Origin: an uncultured Chlamydia sp. | Lineage (GTDB): Bacteria > Chlamydiota > Chlamydiia > Chlamydiales > Simkaniaceae | NCBI GenBank assembly: GCA_946127115.1 | Contig: CAMGYI010000002.1 | Location: forward strand, 186,001 to 250,000 | Length of the DNA stretch: 64,000 bases | Direction of reading: 5' to 3' | In this document: positions 51,448 to 60,674 of the stretch, in pieces | Numbering within the stretch: position 1 is the first letter of the stretch | Layout of the letters: the number at the start of each line of letters is the position of its first letter | Notes under the pieces: generated by a model | The model's input: the letters and a program-made list of their open reading frames with translations, nothing else | The model's database searches: none | What the model was told of the DNA's origin: nothing | Translations under genes and position numbers: made by a program

Positions 51448-53556
51448 TTATCGTGATGGATAGCGGATTCGAAGATGACGAGCAACTGCTAAGTTCTTGA
51501 TCATATTATGCTTAACAGTTTGAAACTCTTCAAAAGTGAGCTGGCACTCATCAAATTGCCCATCCTCCTGCTTCTCTCCGATGAGGCGACTGACAAGCTC
51601 AGCAATGGTATCCTCATTGATCTCTTCGAGGGAGCGAGAGGCCGCTTCAATGGTATCGGCCATCATAATGATAGCAGATTCCTTAGTACGAGGCTTAGGA
51701 CCAGGGTAGCGAAATTGGGTCTCATCAACGGCCTCGGTATCCCCTCCCATCTGCTCGACCTGCTTGCAATAGAAGTAGTAGACTAGAGTATTCCCATGGT
51801 GCTCACGAATAATATCTATAAAAGACTGAGGAATGCCATGCTTGCGACCAAGAGCTTCGCCCTCAACAACATGAGCAATGATTACTTGAGCTGATTCTTG
51901 TGGAGTCAAAAGCTGATGAATGTTAAATCCACCCATTTGGTTCTCAGTGAAATAATGAGGATTAAATAGTTTTCCAATATCATGATAAAGGGTCGAGACC
52001 CGACAAAACAGACCATTTGCCCCAATAGACTGAGCTGCGGCTTCTGAAATACTTCCAACAACAAGGCAATGTTGATAAGTTCCCGGAGCCTCTATGCTCA
52101 AGCGACGTAGAAGATCGTTATTGGGATCCATATATTCCATCAGGGTAATATCGGTCATAACATGGAAGATCGATTCTAAAATCGGGAGAAGTCCCACTAC
52201 TAAAATTGAAGTGAGGATTAAGAAGGCAAATGTGCTAACGAGATCGGAGACGATGTACATATTCCAGAACAGGTCCTGGGAAAAGTTGTATACAAAAAAG
52301 ATCGGGATACAACTGAGCCACACCTTTCCACACACCATAAAGACTTCTTTCCGTTTCCTAAGGTTCCTTGAAGCTTGGATTGCAATGACCCCTGTAATGA
52401 GGTTAGTAGCAATGAAGCGGTTATGATCAACAGCAAGAGAGAGCCCAAGAATCACCGTTAGAAAACAGGTGGAGAAAAGAGCAATTTCAGCATTGAGAAG
52501 AACACAAATTAATATGGCTGCAAAAGGAACAAACAAGGGATACCGAACCACCTCCAGAAGGCTACTCATATCGCGAAGGAGAAAATAATCAGTCACCTTA
52601 GCCACTATTAGAGTCAAAATAATGATTGTTGCATACAAAAACAGCTTGTGGATGTTCCGAACAAAGTTCTGATGGTTATATCTAAAATAGTACCCCCCAA
52701 TAAGGACGATAATCGTGGCAAATATCAAACTACTGATTAGAGGCAGAGGCTCCCATATTTTTTGGTTTTCAGCGATTGCTTTTTTCATCGCTTGCAGCAT
52801 CGCCACTTGCCTCTGAGAAACTTGTTCTCCTTGATCGATAATTCGATTCCCCGCTTTGATCTGGCTCATCCGTTCAGGGACTGTAGCTTCAACAAGGCGC
52901 CGAAGAGACCGTTGGGCTGACATATCTTTACCAAAAACCCAATCAACCTCTTGAAAATAGCTGAGAACATAAGTGATCTCAGGCCCTTGATGCTTCTGTT
53001 TCACGAGTTTGGTTTGGAGCCCTTCCCAAAACCCCTCTGGGAGCGTTGCAGAATTCCCATCAAAGGAGGAGGGAAGCGGATAATATTCTGAGGTTAATAG
53101 GTTAAGTGACTTTAAGCGGTTGAGGGTTCTGACATCGGTGAACCGGAGATTTTGTAAAATGTCCTTTATCTCATCTGCCCCTTGATAGAGGTTCTCAAAA
53201 GTCGTCCTAGGAAGAAGGCTCCTCCACCGTTGGTCATGAATAAGGAAATTCTCAAACTGATACCGCCTCTTTTCAATGGCTTTCGAATCAATCCGATAGA
53301 TGGCACCAATATCTCGCGCCGACTCTTGCCGCAAAATGACAGTCCCCTCTTCATCAGGAAACTCAAAATCTACCTGTGCAACGATATAATTTTTCGCATT
53401 GGAATCTAGTTCAAGCACACCCACACGCACTTCCTTGAAGTGTATGAATACCGCTAAACACAGGAGAACGACCATCCCGATGAGTATGCGCTTTCCTAAA
53501 TTACCTTCTTTTAAGTAGCGCTGCCACTTAGGTTTTTCTTTCGATTCCTCAGCCAT
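51448..53556 (-). CDS. pgpH: PgpH-type 7TM-HD phosphohydrolase (c-di-AMP phosphodiesterase)
   Basis: A 702-residue membrane protein. One N-terminal TM (about 24-41), a large extracytoplasmic 7TMR-HDED-like domain (to about 270), seven clustered TM segments (about 280-470), and a C-terminal HD domain with APGTYQHCLVVGSISEAAA, STLYHDIGKLFNP, IIAHVVEGEALG, IREHHGNTLVYYF and IMMADTIEAASRS. PgpH hydrolyses c-di-AMP to pApA; chlamydiae make c-di-AMP. I use ATG 53556 (MAEESKEK...); an upstream in-frame ATG at 53607 would overlap the divergent dnaX region and adds a poor extension. Confidence 0.88.
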   Translation of the reverse strand: MAEESKEKPKWQRYLKEGNLGKRILIGMVVLLCLAVFIHFKEVRVGVLELDSNAKNYIVAQVDFEFPDEEGTVILRQESARDIGAIYRIDSKAIEKRRYQFENFLIHDQRWRSLLPRTTFENLYQGADEIKDILQNLRFTDVRTLNRLKSLNLLTSEYYPLPSSFDGNSATLPEGFWEGLQTKLVKQKHQGPEITYVLSYFQEVDWVFGKDMSAQRSLRRLVEATVPERMSQIKAGNRIIDQGEQVSQRQVAMLQAMKKAIAENQKIWEPLPLISSLIFATIIVLIGGYYFRYNHQNFVRNIHKLFLYATIIILTLIVAKVTDYFLLRDMSSLLEVVRYPLFVPFAAILICVLLNAEIALFSTCFLTVILGLSLAVDHNRFIATNLITGVIAIQASRNLRKRKEVFMVCGKVWLSCIPIFFVYNFSQDLFWNMYIVSDLVSTFAFLILTSILVVGLLPILESIFHVMTDITLMEYMDPNNDLLRRLSIEAPGTYQHCLVVGSISEAAAQSIGANGLFCRVSTLYHDIGKLFNPHYFTENQMGGFNIHQLLTPQESAQVIIAHVVEGEALGRKHGIPQSFIDIIREHHGNTLVYYFYCKQVEQMGGDTEAVDETQFRYPGPKPRTKESAIIMMADTIEAASRSLEEINEDTIAELVSRLIGEKQEDGQFDECQLTFEEFQTVKHNMIKNLAVARHLRIRYPSR

Positions 53557-53629
53557 AGATTCTAACTTTAACCTACCACACTTGCTTTTTAACCACCAGC
53601 AAAGCAAAATTATGCCAAGAGGTTATGCT

Positions 53630-55021
53630 ATGTTATCATATCAAGTCATTGCAAGGAGGTTTCGTCCTCAAAAATTTTCTGAGGTTTTTGAACAAGAAGC
53701 GATTGTACAAACCATAAAAAATGCGATTCGCTTGGAGAGGGTCGGGCACGCCTATCTCTTTTGTGGCATTAGAGGAACAGGGAAAACAACCCTAGTCCGC
53801 CTCTTTGCAAAAGCTATGAATTGTGAAAATCTAACCCTTGAAATAGAGCCCTGCAACACTTGTCACTCCTGCAACGAGATCACTTCGGGACACTCCCTGG
53901 ATGTGATTGAAATAGACGGAGCCTCCAATCGAGGAATCGATGATATCCGCAACCTAAACGAAACCGTCGGTTATGCCACATCAAATGGCCGCTACAAAAT
54001 TTATATCATCGATGAAGTCCACATGCTGACCAAAGAGGCTTTCAATGCTCTTCTGAAAACCCTTGAAGAGCCTTCTTCCCATGTAATTTTCTTCTTTGCA
54101 ACAACAGAGCCGCACAAAGTACCCCGCACCATTCTCAGTCGATGCCAGCGGTTCGACCTCCAACGCATTACCCCTGAAAAGATTGAATCCAAGCTTTCCT
54201 TAATCATTAAACAGATTGAGGTTATCGTCGAACCCGGTGCCTTAAGTCTCATTGCCTCCCATGCTGAAGGATCCTTACGCGATGCAGAATCACTTCTGGA
54301 TCAACTCCTTTGCTACGAAGAGCCCCCAATCACTCTTGAACACACAGTCAAAAACCTAGGTATCGTTTCAACAGATCTCTTCTTCAAACTGGATGAAGCA
54401 GTCAAACATCGCGATTTTAGCGCCGCCTTTTCTCTTAGTGAAACAATTTATCAAGCAGGGCACAACCTCCAGCATTTTATCGAAAGTCTCACCAATCATT
54501 TCCGCACAATCGCCCTCACTCAAATGGGCAACTCCCCCCCCCATGCAAAGTACGCTACATCAGCAAATACCTATACCAAATATCACACCTTAGAAATCCT
54601 TGACTATCTCATTGATGCCTTGGAAAAAGCTCAGCGCACTCCTTTCAAACGGATTCACCTCGAAGTAGCTCTTCTCCATATCATTCGAGGAAGCCAAAAG
54701 ATTTCCCTGGAATCGCTCGTTGAACGCCTTGAACACCTTAAGAATCAAGCCCCCAACCCCGTATTAAAGCAAGCCCCCCCACCAGAAGTAGTGACTAAAA
54801 AAGAGATTCCACCTCCTCCACACCCTCAACCCATTGAGGAAAAAGCCCCACCATCTCCCATTAAAGCAGTCACATTAGTTAAAGAAGTTCCCTTCTTCCC
54901 AGAAACCCCTCCGACACCAACCATTCCTGTAGATCCGCAGGTTAATATCCAACAAAAGATTAAACACGAACAAGTGATGCGCTTCACTAGCGTCGAGCTC
55001 AACGGTTCTCTCAAACAATAA
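53630..55021 (+). CDS. dnaX: DNA polymerase III subunit gamma/tau
   Basis: A clamp-loader ATPase of about 463 residues. It has RRFRPQKFSEVFEQE, Walker A GIRGTGKT (46-53), a zinc module with Cys residues in CENLTLEIEPCNTCHSC, IDGASNRGIDDIRNL, the DEVH motif (YIIDEVHMLTKEAFNALLKT) and the SRC sensor ILSRCQRFD. The tail is Pro-rich (PPPPHPQPIEEKAPP) and short, closer to gamma than to full-length tau. Earlier in-frame ATGs at 53582 and 53612 exist; ATG 53630 (MLSYQVIARR) fits the family best. ybaB follows, as in Chlamydia. Confidence 0.9.
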   Translation: MLSYQVIARRFRPQKFSEVFEQEAIVQTIKNAIRLERVGHAYLFCGIRGTGKTTLVRLFAKAMNCENLTLEIEPCNTCHSCNEITSGHSLDVIEIDGASNRGIDDIRNLNETVGYATSNGRYKIYIIDEVHMLTKEAFNALLKTLEEPSSHVIFFFATTEPHKVPRTILSRCQRFDLQRITPEKIESKLSLIIKQIEVIVEPGALSLIASHAEGSLRDAESLLDQLLCYEEPPITLEHTVKNLGIVSTDLFFKLDEAVKHRDFSAAFSLSETIYQAGHNLQHFIESLTNHFRTIALTQMGNSPPHAKYATSANTYTKYHTLEILDYLIDALEKAQRTPFKRIHLEVALLHIIRGSQKISLESLVERLEHLKNQAPNPVLKQAPPPEVVTKKEIPPPPHPQPIEEKAPPSPIKAVTLVKEVPFFPETPPTPTIPVDPQVNIQQKIKHEQVMRFTSVELNGSLKQ

Positions 55022-55085
55022 GATTGAATCGAAGACCTTTCTCTGGTATGTTCTTGGTAGACGGACAATTATTTGAGGTGCTCCA

Positions 55086-55400
55086 ATGGGTAGTGGTTTT
55101 TCGAAAATGAAAAAGCAAGCAAAGCAATTCCAAGATCAACTTGCTAAAATGCAGGAAGATATACAAAAACTCGAAGTCACCGGTTCTGCAGGAAATGGCC
55201 TTGTTGAAATCACCCTTTCTGGAGAAAAAGAGGTTAAAAAAATTTCTATTAATCCTGAATGTGTCGACCCTGAAGATATTGAAGGGCTCCAAGATCTCAT
55301 ACTTGTTGCTTTCAATAATGCTGTCAAAAAAATCGAAGAAACCTCTCCTGGAAACACGATGAAAGGGCTCGGAATGGGAGATCTTCCATTCGGAGTTTAA
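55086..55400 (+). CDS. ybaB: YbaB/EbfC family nucleoid-associated protein
   Basis: A 104-residue protein with MGSGFSKMKKQAKQFQDQLA coiled-coil helix, then the family core VTGSAGNGLVEITLSGEKEV, ISINPECVDPEDIEGLQDL, and a C-terminal helix ending GLGMGDLPFGV. EbfC/YbaB dimers bind DNA with low specificity. In Chlamydia the same gene follows dnaX. The 188 bases downstream hold a hairpin (about 55411-55436) but no gene. Confidence 0.92.
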   Translation: MGSGFSKMKKQAKQFQDQLAKMQEDIQKLEVTGSAGNGLVEITLSGEKEVKKISINPECVDPEDIEGLQDLILVAFNNAVKKIEETSPGNTMKGLGMGDLPFGV

Positions 55401-55588
55401 CAGTATCAGTCACGATTAAATGGTTATTTAACGTGAACTCGATCTTGAAGCATCACATCAGTCATGATTAGCCTCCTTATAAATTACTAAACTTTCTTAA
55501 AAAGAATAATTTACAAAAAGGGGCGTTTTTATCTAAGGTTTTTCACTTTAACAAAGTGATCGTTTGTGGTTTAAAAGTCGAATTTATA

Positions 55589-57349
55589 TTATTTGTCTTT
55601 TAGGAGGATTGAACCAAAAGTCTCTTTGAGAACTGTTTCAATTGCATCGGCATTTTCAAGACGTAGAATCTCTTCGGTAACCCTCTCAACTTTTGTGAGT
55701 GTGAGCTCTGTCACCATTTTCCTGAGCCTAGGAATGAATCGGGGAGCACACGATAGCTTTCTCACACCCAACCCAAGAAGAAGCGGCGCCATCAAAGGAT
55801 CTGAGGCCATTTCACCGCAGAGACTCACAGGAATATTCGCCTTGACAGCCTCTTCAATCACTCTTTTGATCATCCGAAGAATGCTCGGATGAGAGGGTTT
55901 ATAAAAGGGGTGCATCTCTTGGGTTGTTCGATCTGCTGCAAGCGTATACTGGATGAGATCGTTCGTCCCAATTGAGAGGAAGTCACACTCCCTAGCAATG
56001 TGATCACACATAAACACCGCTGAGGGGACTTCGATCATACACCCGATAGGAATCTCATCGGCAATTTCATCTCCTTCTGAACGAAGCTCAAGAGCGGCTT
56101 CTTGAATCAGCTCTTTCGCTTGGAGGAGCTCTGCCACATCAGAAATCATGGGCAGGAGAATACGGAGATCCCCATCAGGACTCACCCGAAGAAGAGCTCT
56201 GAGTTGATGGACAAAAAAATCTTTGTTTCGAAGGAGAAAACGAATACCCCGACATCCGAGTGCCGGGTTGGGTTCGGCTTCGCATTGATTTATATTCCCC
56301 TTATCCCCTCCAACGTCAAATGCACGAAAGACAACAGGCATTCCCCGCGCTTTATTCATGACCTTTTGATAGAGAATAAACTGTTCTTCTTCCGTAAAAT
56401 TCTGGAGCTCTTTTCCAAGAAATAAAAACTCTGAGCGGAAAAGACCAATCCCCTCAGCATTATATGGGATGAGAAGATCAAGATCTGAAAGGTCCTCAAT
56501 ATTCGCTAATAGGTCTATCTTAATTCCGTCTTTAGTAATGGTTCCATCGGTCCCTTCATCAATTTTCAAGCCTTTTCTATGAATGTTATTTTCGAGATAG
56601 CTTTGATACTTTTTTAGGATTGCCTCATTCGGATTCACAATAACGATCCCAGTCTTTCCATCAATGATGACGTCGGCACCCCTATAGGGATAGAGAATAC
56701 CCGTAGAAATATTTGCAACGTAGGGGATCCCCTTGGATTTAGCAATCAATGCAGCATGAGAGGTCGTTCCTCCTGTCTCTGTAATGAACCCTTTGACCTG
56801 TCCTTTCGAGGCTTCAGCGGTGCTCGATGGAATGAGTTCTTGAGTAAAGATAACTGAGTTTTCAGGAATCCCCTCTGTCAGCAATGTTTTTCGGGGATGG
56901 AGATTCCGAAGAATGCGTTGAGACAGATCTTTGACATCAAGAAGACGTTGTTTAAAGAAGCTATCCTTGACCTTGGAGAACTCTTTCTCATAATCAATCA
57001 TAACTGAACGGAACACCGTCTCGGTATTCTTCATCCGTTGACGGATTTTCTTTTCCATAAACGTTGTCATGAATGGATCTTCAAGCATTTGAATATGGGT
57101 ATCGATGATTGAAACCGCTTCGGTAGAGCCTTCCTTTGCTAAGAACCGTTGCAAATCATGAAGGTCTTCTCGACTCGATAAAACAGCACGGCGATACCGT
57201 CCAATTTCTTTTTCAACTTCAGTTGTTGGAATGGAAAATTCTGGAATAATCTCTTCCAGCAAAGCCTCTAGAAAAAAGAGTTTTCCAATGGCAACTCCTC
57301 CACTGATAGGAGCTCCATTAAGAATCATCTCTTCCAAGAGATCTGACAT
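55589..57349 (-). CDS. ptsI: phosphoenolpyruvate-protein phosphotransferase (PTS enzyme I)
   Basis: A 586-residue enzyme I. The N-terminal phosphohistidine domain has His198 in GGTTSHAALIAKS; the PEP-binding barrel has IGLFRSEFLFL, FRAFDVGGDK, NPALGCRGIRFLL, GCMIEVPSAVF, LSIGTNDLIQYTLA and the catalytic-Cys loop VSLCGEMASDP. It passes phosphate from PEP to HPr. Its start abuts the ptsH stop. No sugar-specific EIIB/EIIC is present in the window, so a regulatory role (with PtsN/EIIA-Ntr) is likely, as in other chlamydiae. Confidence 0.93.
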   Translation of the reverse strand: MSDLLEEMILNGAPISGGVAIGKLFFLEALLEEIIPEFSIPTTEVEKEIGRYRRAVLSSREDLHDLQRFLAKEGSTEAVSIIDTHIQMLEDPFMTTFMEKKIRQRMKNTETVFRSVMIDYEKEFSKVKDSFFKQRLLDVKDLSQRILRNLHPRKTLLTEGIPENSVIFTQELIPSSTAEASKGQVKGFITETGGTTSHAALIAKSKGIPYVANISTGILYPYRGADVIIDGKTGIVIVNPNEAILKKYQSYLENNIHRKGLKIDEGTDGTITKDGIKIDLLANIEDLSDLDLLIPYNAEGIGLFRSEFLFLGKELQNFTEEEQFILYQKVMNKARGMPVVFRAFDVGGDKGNINQCEAEPNPALGCRGIRFLLRNKDFFVHQLRALLRVSPDGDLRILLPMISDVAELLQAKELIQEAALELRSEGDEIADEIPIGCMIEVPSAVFMCDHIARECDFLSIGTNDLIQYTLAADRTTQEMHPFYKPSHPSILRMIKRVIEEAVKANIPVSLCGEMASDPLMAPLLLGLGVRKLSCAPRFIPRLRKMVTELTLTKVERVTEEILRLENADAIETVLKETFGSILLKDK

Positions 57350-57628
57350 TTAGCCATCCTCGCCAAATTTTTTAGTGAATGCAGACAGAAGTTCTTCAAG
57401 GGTCTCCCGAGCGTCGCTTCCTTCAGCCGCTATTTTCAGTTGCGCGTTTTTAGGTGCCGCTAGAATCATGATACTCATAATGCTTCGAGCATTAACCGAC
57501 TGCCCCTTATAAGTCAATGTAACTTTTGCCTTTCGCTTTTGCAAAATTTTCGCAATTTGAGTCGCCGGGCGCACATGAAGGCCCAACTTATTTCTCACTT
57601 TTGCAGTTACTTCAGCTTTCTCTTCCAA
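57350..57628 (-). CDS. ptsH: phosphocarrier protein HPr
   Basis: A 92-residue HPr. His18 in KLGLHVRPATQIA is the enzyme I phosphorylation site. Ser49 in NARSIMSIMILAA corresponds to the regulatory serine modified by HprK. Retention of both sites fits the adjacent hprK and ptsI. Its start lies 17 bases inside the hprK 3' end. Confidence 0.93.
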   Translation of the reverse strand: MEEKAEVTAKVRNKLGLHVRPATQIAKILQKRKAKVTLTYKGQSVNARSIMSIMILAAPKNAQLKIAAEGSDARETLEELLSAFTKKFGEDG

Positions 57629-58562
57629 AATGCTTCTTTCTCGCTATTTCTTCTAAAAGTTTCTGATTAAATTCTTTTGCTGAATGGTATCCCATCTCTT
57701 TGAGACGATGATTTAAGATCGTCGTTTCTATAAGCAAAACAATATCTCTTCCCGGTTTAATAGGGTGTAGATAGAGGGGAACTTTGATTCCCAAAAATTC
57801 CGTAAAACGTTCCTCGAGTCCCACTCGATCGTAATAGTGAGTTTCATCCCAATCTTCTAAGTGAATGACCATGTCAACGGAAACTTCTCCTCTTACAGAT
57901 ACAGCTCCAAAGAGATGTGCAACATTAACAATTCCAATTCCTCGAAGTTCCAATAAATGCCTATTCAGGTCCGGGCCAGATCCAATGAGACGCCTTTCCT
58001 CCTTTCCCTTTAAAAGAACAACATCATCTGATATCAGACGATGACCCCGTTCAATGAGCCCCAATGCCGCCTCACTCTTTCCAATGGAGGAATCCCCCCG
58101 GATAAGCACTCCAATCCCATAAGCTTCAACAAGAGTTCCATGAACACTTTCAATTGGGGAAAGAGTATTGGACAATATCACAGTGAGTTTTGATATCAGT
58201 ACCATCGATCGAAGAGGCGATCGAAAAAGAGGAATACCCACCCGTTGGCAGTGTTTTACTAGATCGCGAGGAGGCGTTGACCCTCTCGAGACAATGACAG
58301 CTGGATTCGAAGAGGTAATGACTTTATGCAAGCGTTCAACTCGAACTTTAGGACTTAAATCTCGCAAATAGGAAAGCTCCATCCTTCCAAAGATTAGAAT
58401 GCGGGTATCCTTCTTTCGCGTGGAATACCCAGCCAAAGAGAGCCCTGGGCACTGGACATGAGCAACCTTTATTGAATGGTCCATTCCTGCTTGAGATTTA
58501 GTCGTCTCAAATTCCAGACTATCCCCATAGAGATCACAAAGATCTTGCACTGTAAACTTCAT
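57612..58562 (-). CDS. hprK: HPr kinase/phosphorylase
   Basis: A 316-residue bifunctional enzyme. The C-terminal kinase domain has Walker A GDSSIGKSE (156-164), the catalytic HRLISDDVVLLK, the HprK signature ELRGIGIVNVAHLFG, and VPLYLHPIKPGRDIVLLIET. It phosphorylates and dephosphorylates HPr on Ser. It is unusual outside Firmicutes and Proteobacteria with incomplete PTS. It overlaps both neighbours by a few bases, forming a tight hypothetical-hprK-ptsH-ptsI operon. Confidence 0.93.
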   Translation of the reverse strand: MKFTVQDLCDLYGDSLEFETTKSQAGMDHSIKVAHVQCPGLSLAGYSTRKKDTRILIFGRMELSYLRDLSPKVRVERLHKVITSSNPAVIVSRGSTPPRDLVKHCQRVGIPLFRSPLRSMVLISKLTVILSNTLSPIESVHGTLVEAYGIGVLIRGDSSIGKSEAALGLIERGHRLISDDVVLLKGKEERRLIGSGPDLNRHLLELRGIGIVNVAHLFGAVSVRGEVSVDMVIHLEDWDETHYYDRVGLEERFTEFLGIKVPLYLHPIKPGRDIVLLIETTILNHRLKEMGYHSAKEFNQKLLEEIARKKHFGRES

Positions 58563-59308
58563 TGGACGTCAACATCCTCCATATAAAACATCAACCATTC
58601 AATAAAGGAATGAAAGGCCAAATGCTCTCGTCCCTTGTCTTTTGTGCGATAATCAGAGATCGTTCCTTCGCTCAAGGAGCAAAGGACATTTCCTACTCCC
58701 CCGTCAGGGTGCCAATCTTGATAAAAGCACTGATACACATCTAACCCGAAAGGACGATAAAAGGGAAGGAGAGCCGAACTTGAGATTAACTGATTCCCTA
58801 TCATTAAAGACTGGTTTAAAGATTTAAACCTCTCAGCTTCTTTGACCAATACACCGATAGAAAAAATTCCCGTATCTCCCCCTTTAAAAAACCCGTTGTG
58901 GACTCGGAAAAATTGGAGAAAATCCTGAGGCAAGGAGATATCAAGTATGCGCACTGCTCCTTTAATTTCCTGATCCATAAGAGGCGGCTCACCTAAAAAG
59001 AAGCTTTTATTCGCTTTCATGCTATAGGTCAGAAATATCTTCCCTTTTGCTGCGACCATTCCGATTTCTTCGACCTTTGCAAAAAATCGGTCAACAAATG
59101 CATAAAGTTGTGGGGAATAGGGAAGGGCATTGACCCAATAATCTCTAAGGAACTCCAACCGAACAATGGAAGAAAGATGACAAAGTTCATACCACCCTTT
59201 AGTTAAACAAGGGAACCCCTTCTGGGCCTCCTCCCATGTAAGATTAGGAGCCTCACTTAAATAAACCGCCTTTTTATTTTCAAAATACTTACCGATCTGA
59301 TCTTGCAT
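58559..59308 (-). CDS. SMI1/KNR4-like domain protein heading the hprK-pts operon
   Basis: A 249-residue soluble protein. The centre (about 125-200) has SLPQDFLQFFRVHNGFFKGG and later SSALLPFYRPFGLDVYQCFY, resembling the SUKH/SMI1-KNR4 pattern (P..y..fl...NG...). SUKH proteins act as immunity proteins or regulatory adaptors. Here there is no toxin partner. Its 4-base overlap with hprK argues for a role tied to the phosphorelay, or simply co-transcription. The family call is moderate. Confidence 0.55.
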   Translation of the reverse strand: MQDQIGKYFENKKAVYLSEAPNLTWEEAQKGFPCLTKGWYELCHLSSIVRLEFLRDYWVNALPYSPQLYAFVDRFFAKVEEIGMVAAKGKIFLTYSMKANKSFFLGEPPLMDQEIKGAVRILDISLPQDFLQFFRVHNGFFKGGDTGIFSIGVLVKEAERFKSLNQSLMIGNQLISSSALLPFYRPFGLDVYQCFYQDWHPDGGVGNVLCSLSEGTISDYRTKDKGREHLAFHSFIEWLMFYMEDVDVQ

Positions 59309-59399
59309 ATACCCATGCTCTTTTCAAAACAAGACAGTTTAAAAAGATTTTACACTTTTTTGCAACGATGATGTACATATATGAATAAGGGGAACTCTT

Positions 59400-60674
59400 A
59401 TGATTTATACGCGCGTTGTTATTATTGGAGGAGGATTTGGTGGGCTAAACTGTGTCAAAACACTCAGTAGAGAGAACTTCGATGTTCTACTTATCGATAA
59501 GAAAAATCACCACTTATTCCAACCGCTTCTTTATCAAGTAGCAACAGCTGCGTTATCCCCAGCAGATATCGCAACGCCCCTCAGAGAAATTGTAGCGACT
59601 CAAAGCAATACCACCGTACTAATGGGAACCGTTGAGAAAGTCGATAAAGAAAAGAGACTACTCATTCTTGCAAATGGCGATCACATCCCCTATGACTACC
59701 TCGTTATTGCGACAGGAGCCCGCCATTCTTATTTTGGAAACGATCAGTGGGAACCCCTAGCCCCTGGACTTAAGACCGTTACCGATGCCCTCAAAATCCG
59801 TGAACGGATTCTTATTTCTTTTGAAAAAGCAGAACGGATGGATAGCATTTACGAAGCGGAGAAATATCTCAACTTTGTCATCATTGGAGCAGGTCCTACT
59901 GGAGTGGAAATGGCTGGATCGATTGCAGAAATTGCTCACAAGACAATGTTTAGGAATTTTCGCCGCATCAACCCCGAAAAATCAAAAATCTATCTCATTG
60001 AAGGAGCGCCACGCGTTCTCCCTCCTTTTCCAGAGAAGCTTTCAGAAAGAGCACGCAAAGACCTAGAAAAGATGGGGGTGCGGGTTCTTACAGAGAAACT
60101 AGTCACCAATATCACTAAAGAAGGAGTCCAGATAGGCGAAGATTTTATCGAGGCCCGCAATATCATTTGGGCCGCTGGAAACATTGCCTCTCCCGTTCTA
60201 AAAACACTTGATGTTCCTTTAGACCGCCAAGGGCGAGTGGTAGTCGAAGCCGACCTTTCTGTTCCAGAAAAACCTGAAATCTTCGTGATTGGAGATGCTG
60301 CCTGTTTCATTGGAAAAGATGGAAAGCCTCTTCCTGCCATCGCACCAGCTGCGATTCAGCAAGGACGGTACGTTGGAAAAATTATCCGTCGTCAGATCTC
60401 CAAGGAAAAAAGGCGCCCCTTTAAGTATTTTGATAAAGGCGGCCTGGCCACCATTGGGAAAAATAAAGCGGTTGGATTTTACAAAGGGATTCACTTAACA
60501 GGACTTTCAGCCTGGTTTGCTTGGGGATTCATTCACATTGTCTACTTAGTTAGTTATCGCAGTCAATTTGCTGTTATGTTAGACTGGGTGTTTCATTACA
60601 TGACCGGACTTCGTGGAGCACGGTTGATTCATAAAACGATAGACGATGAAATGGAACCACCCAAAGGGAAGTAA
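59400..60674 (+). CDS. ndh: type II NADH:quinone oxidoreductase
   Basis: A 424-residue single-subunit, non-proton-pumping NADH dehydrogenase. Two dinucleotide-binding sites are present: FAD VVIIGGGFGGLNCVKTL (residues 6-22) and NADH FVIIGAGPTGVEMAGSIAEI. The quinone-side motifs are FQPLLYQVATAALSP, IFVIGDAACF, LPAIAPAAIQQG, and a C-terminal membrane-associating helix. It would deliver electrons to quinone beside the Na+-NQR usual in chlamydiae. Shine-Dalgarno AGGGGA lies 7 bases before the ATG. comEC starts inside its 3' end. Confidence 0.92.
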   Translation: MIYTRVVIIGGGFGGLNCVKTLSRENFDVLLIDKKNHHLFQPLLYQVATAALSPADIATPLREIVATQSNTTVLMGTVEKVDKEKRLLILANGDHIPYDYLVIATGARHSYFGNDQWEPLAPGLKTVTDALKIRERILISFEKAERMDSIYEAEKYLNFVIIGAGPTGVEMAGSIAEIAHKTMFRNFRRINPEKSKIYLIEGAPRVLPPFPEKLSERARKDLEKMGVRVLTEKLVTNITKEGVQIGEDFIEARNIIWAAGNIASPVLKTLDVPLDRQGRVVVEADLSVPEKPEIFVIGDAACFIGKDGKPLPAIAPAAIQQGRYVGKIIRRQISKEKRRPFKYFDKGGLATIGKNKAVGFYKGIHLTGLSAWFAWGFIHIVYLVSYRSQFAVMLDWVFHYMTGLRGARLIHKTIDDEMEPPKGK

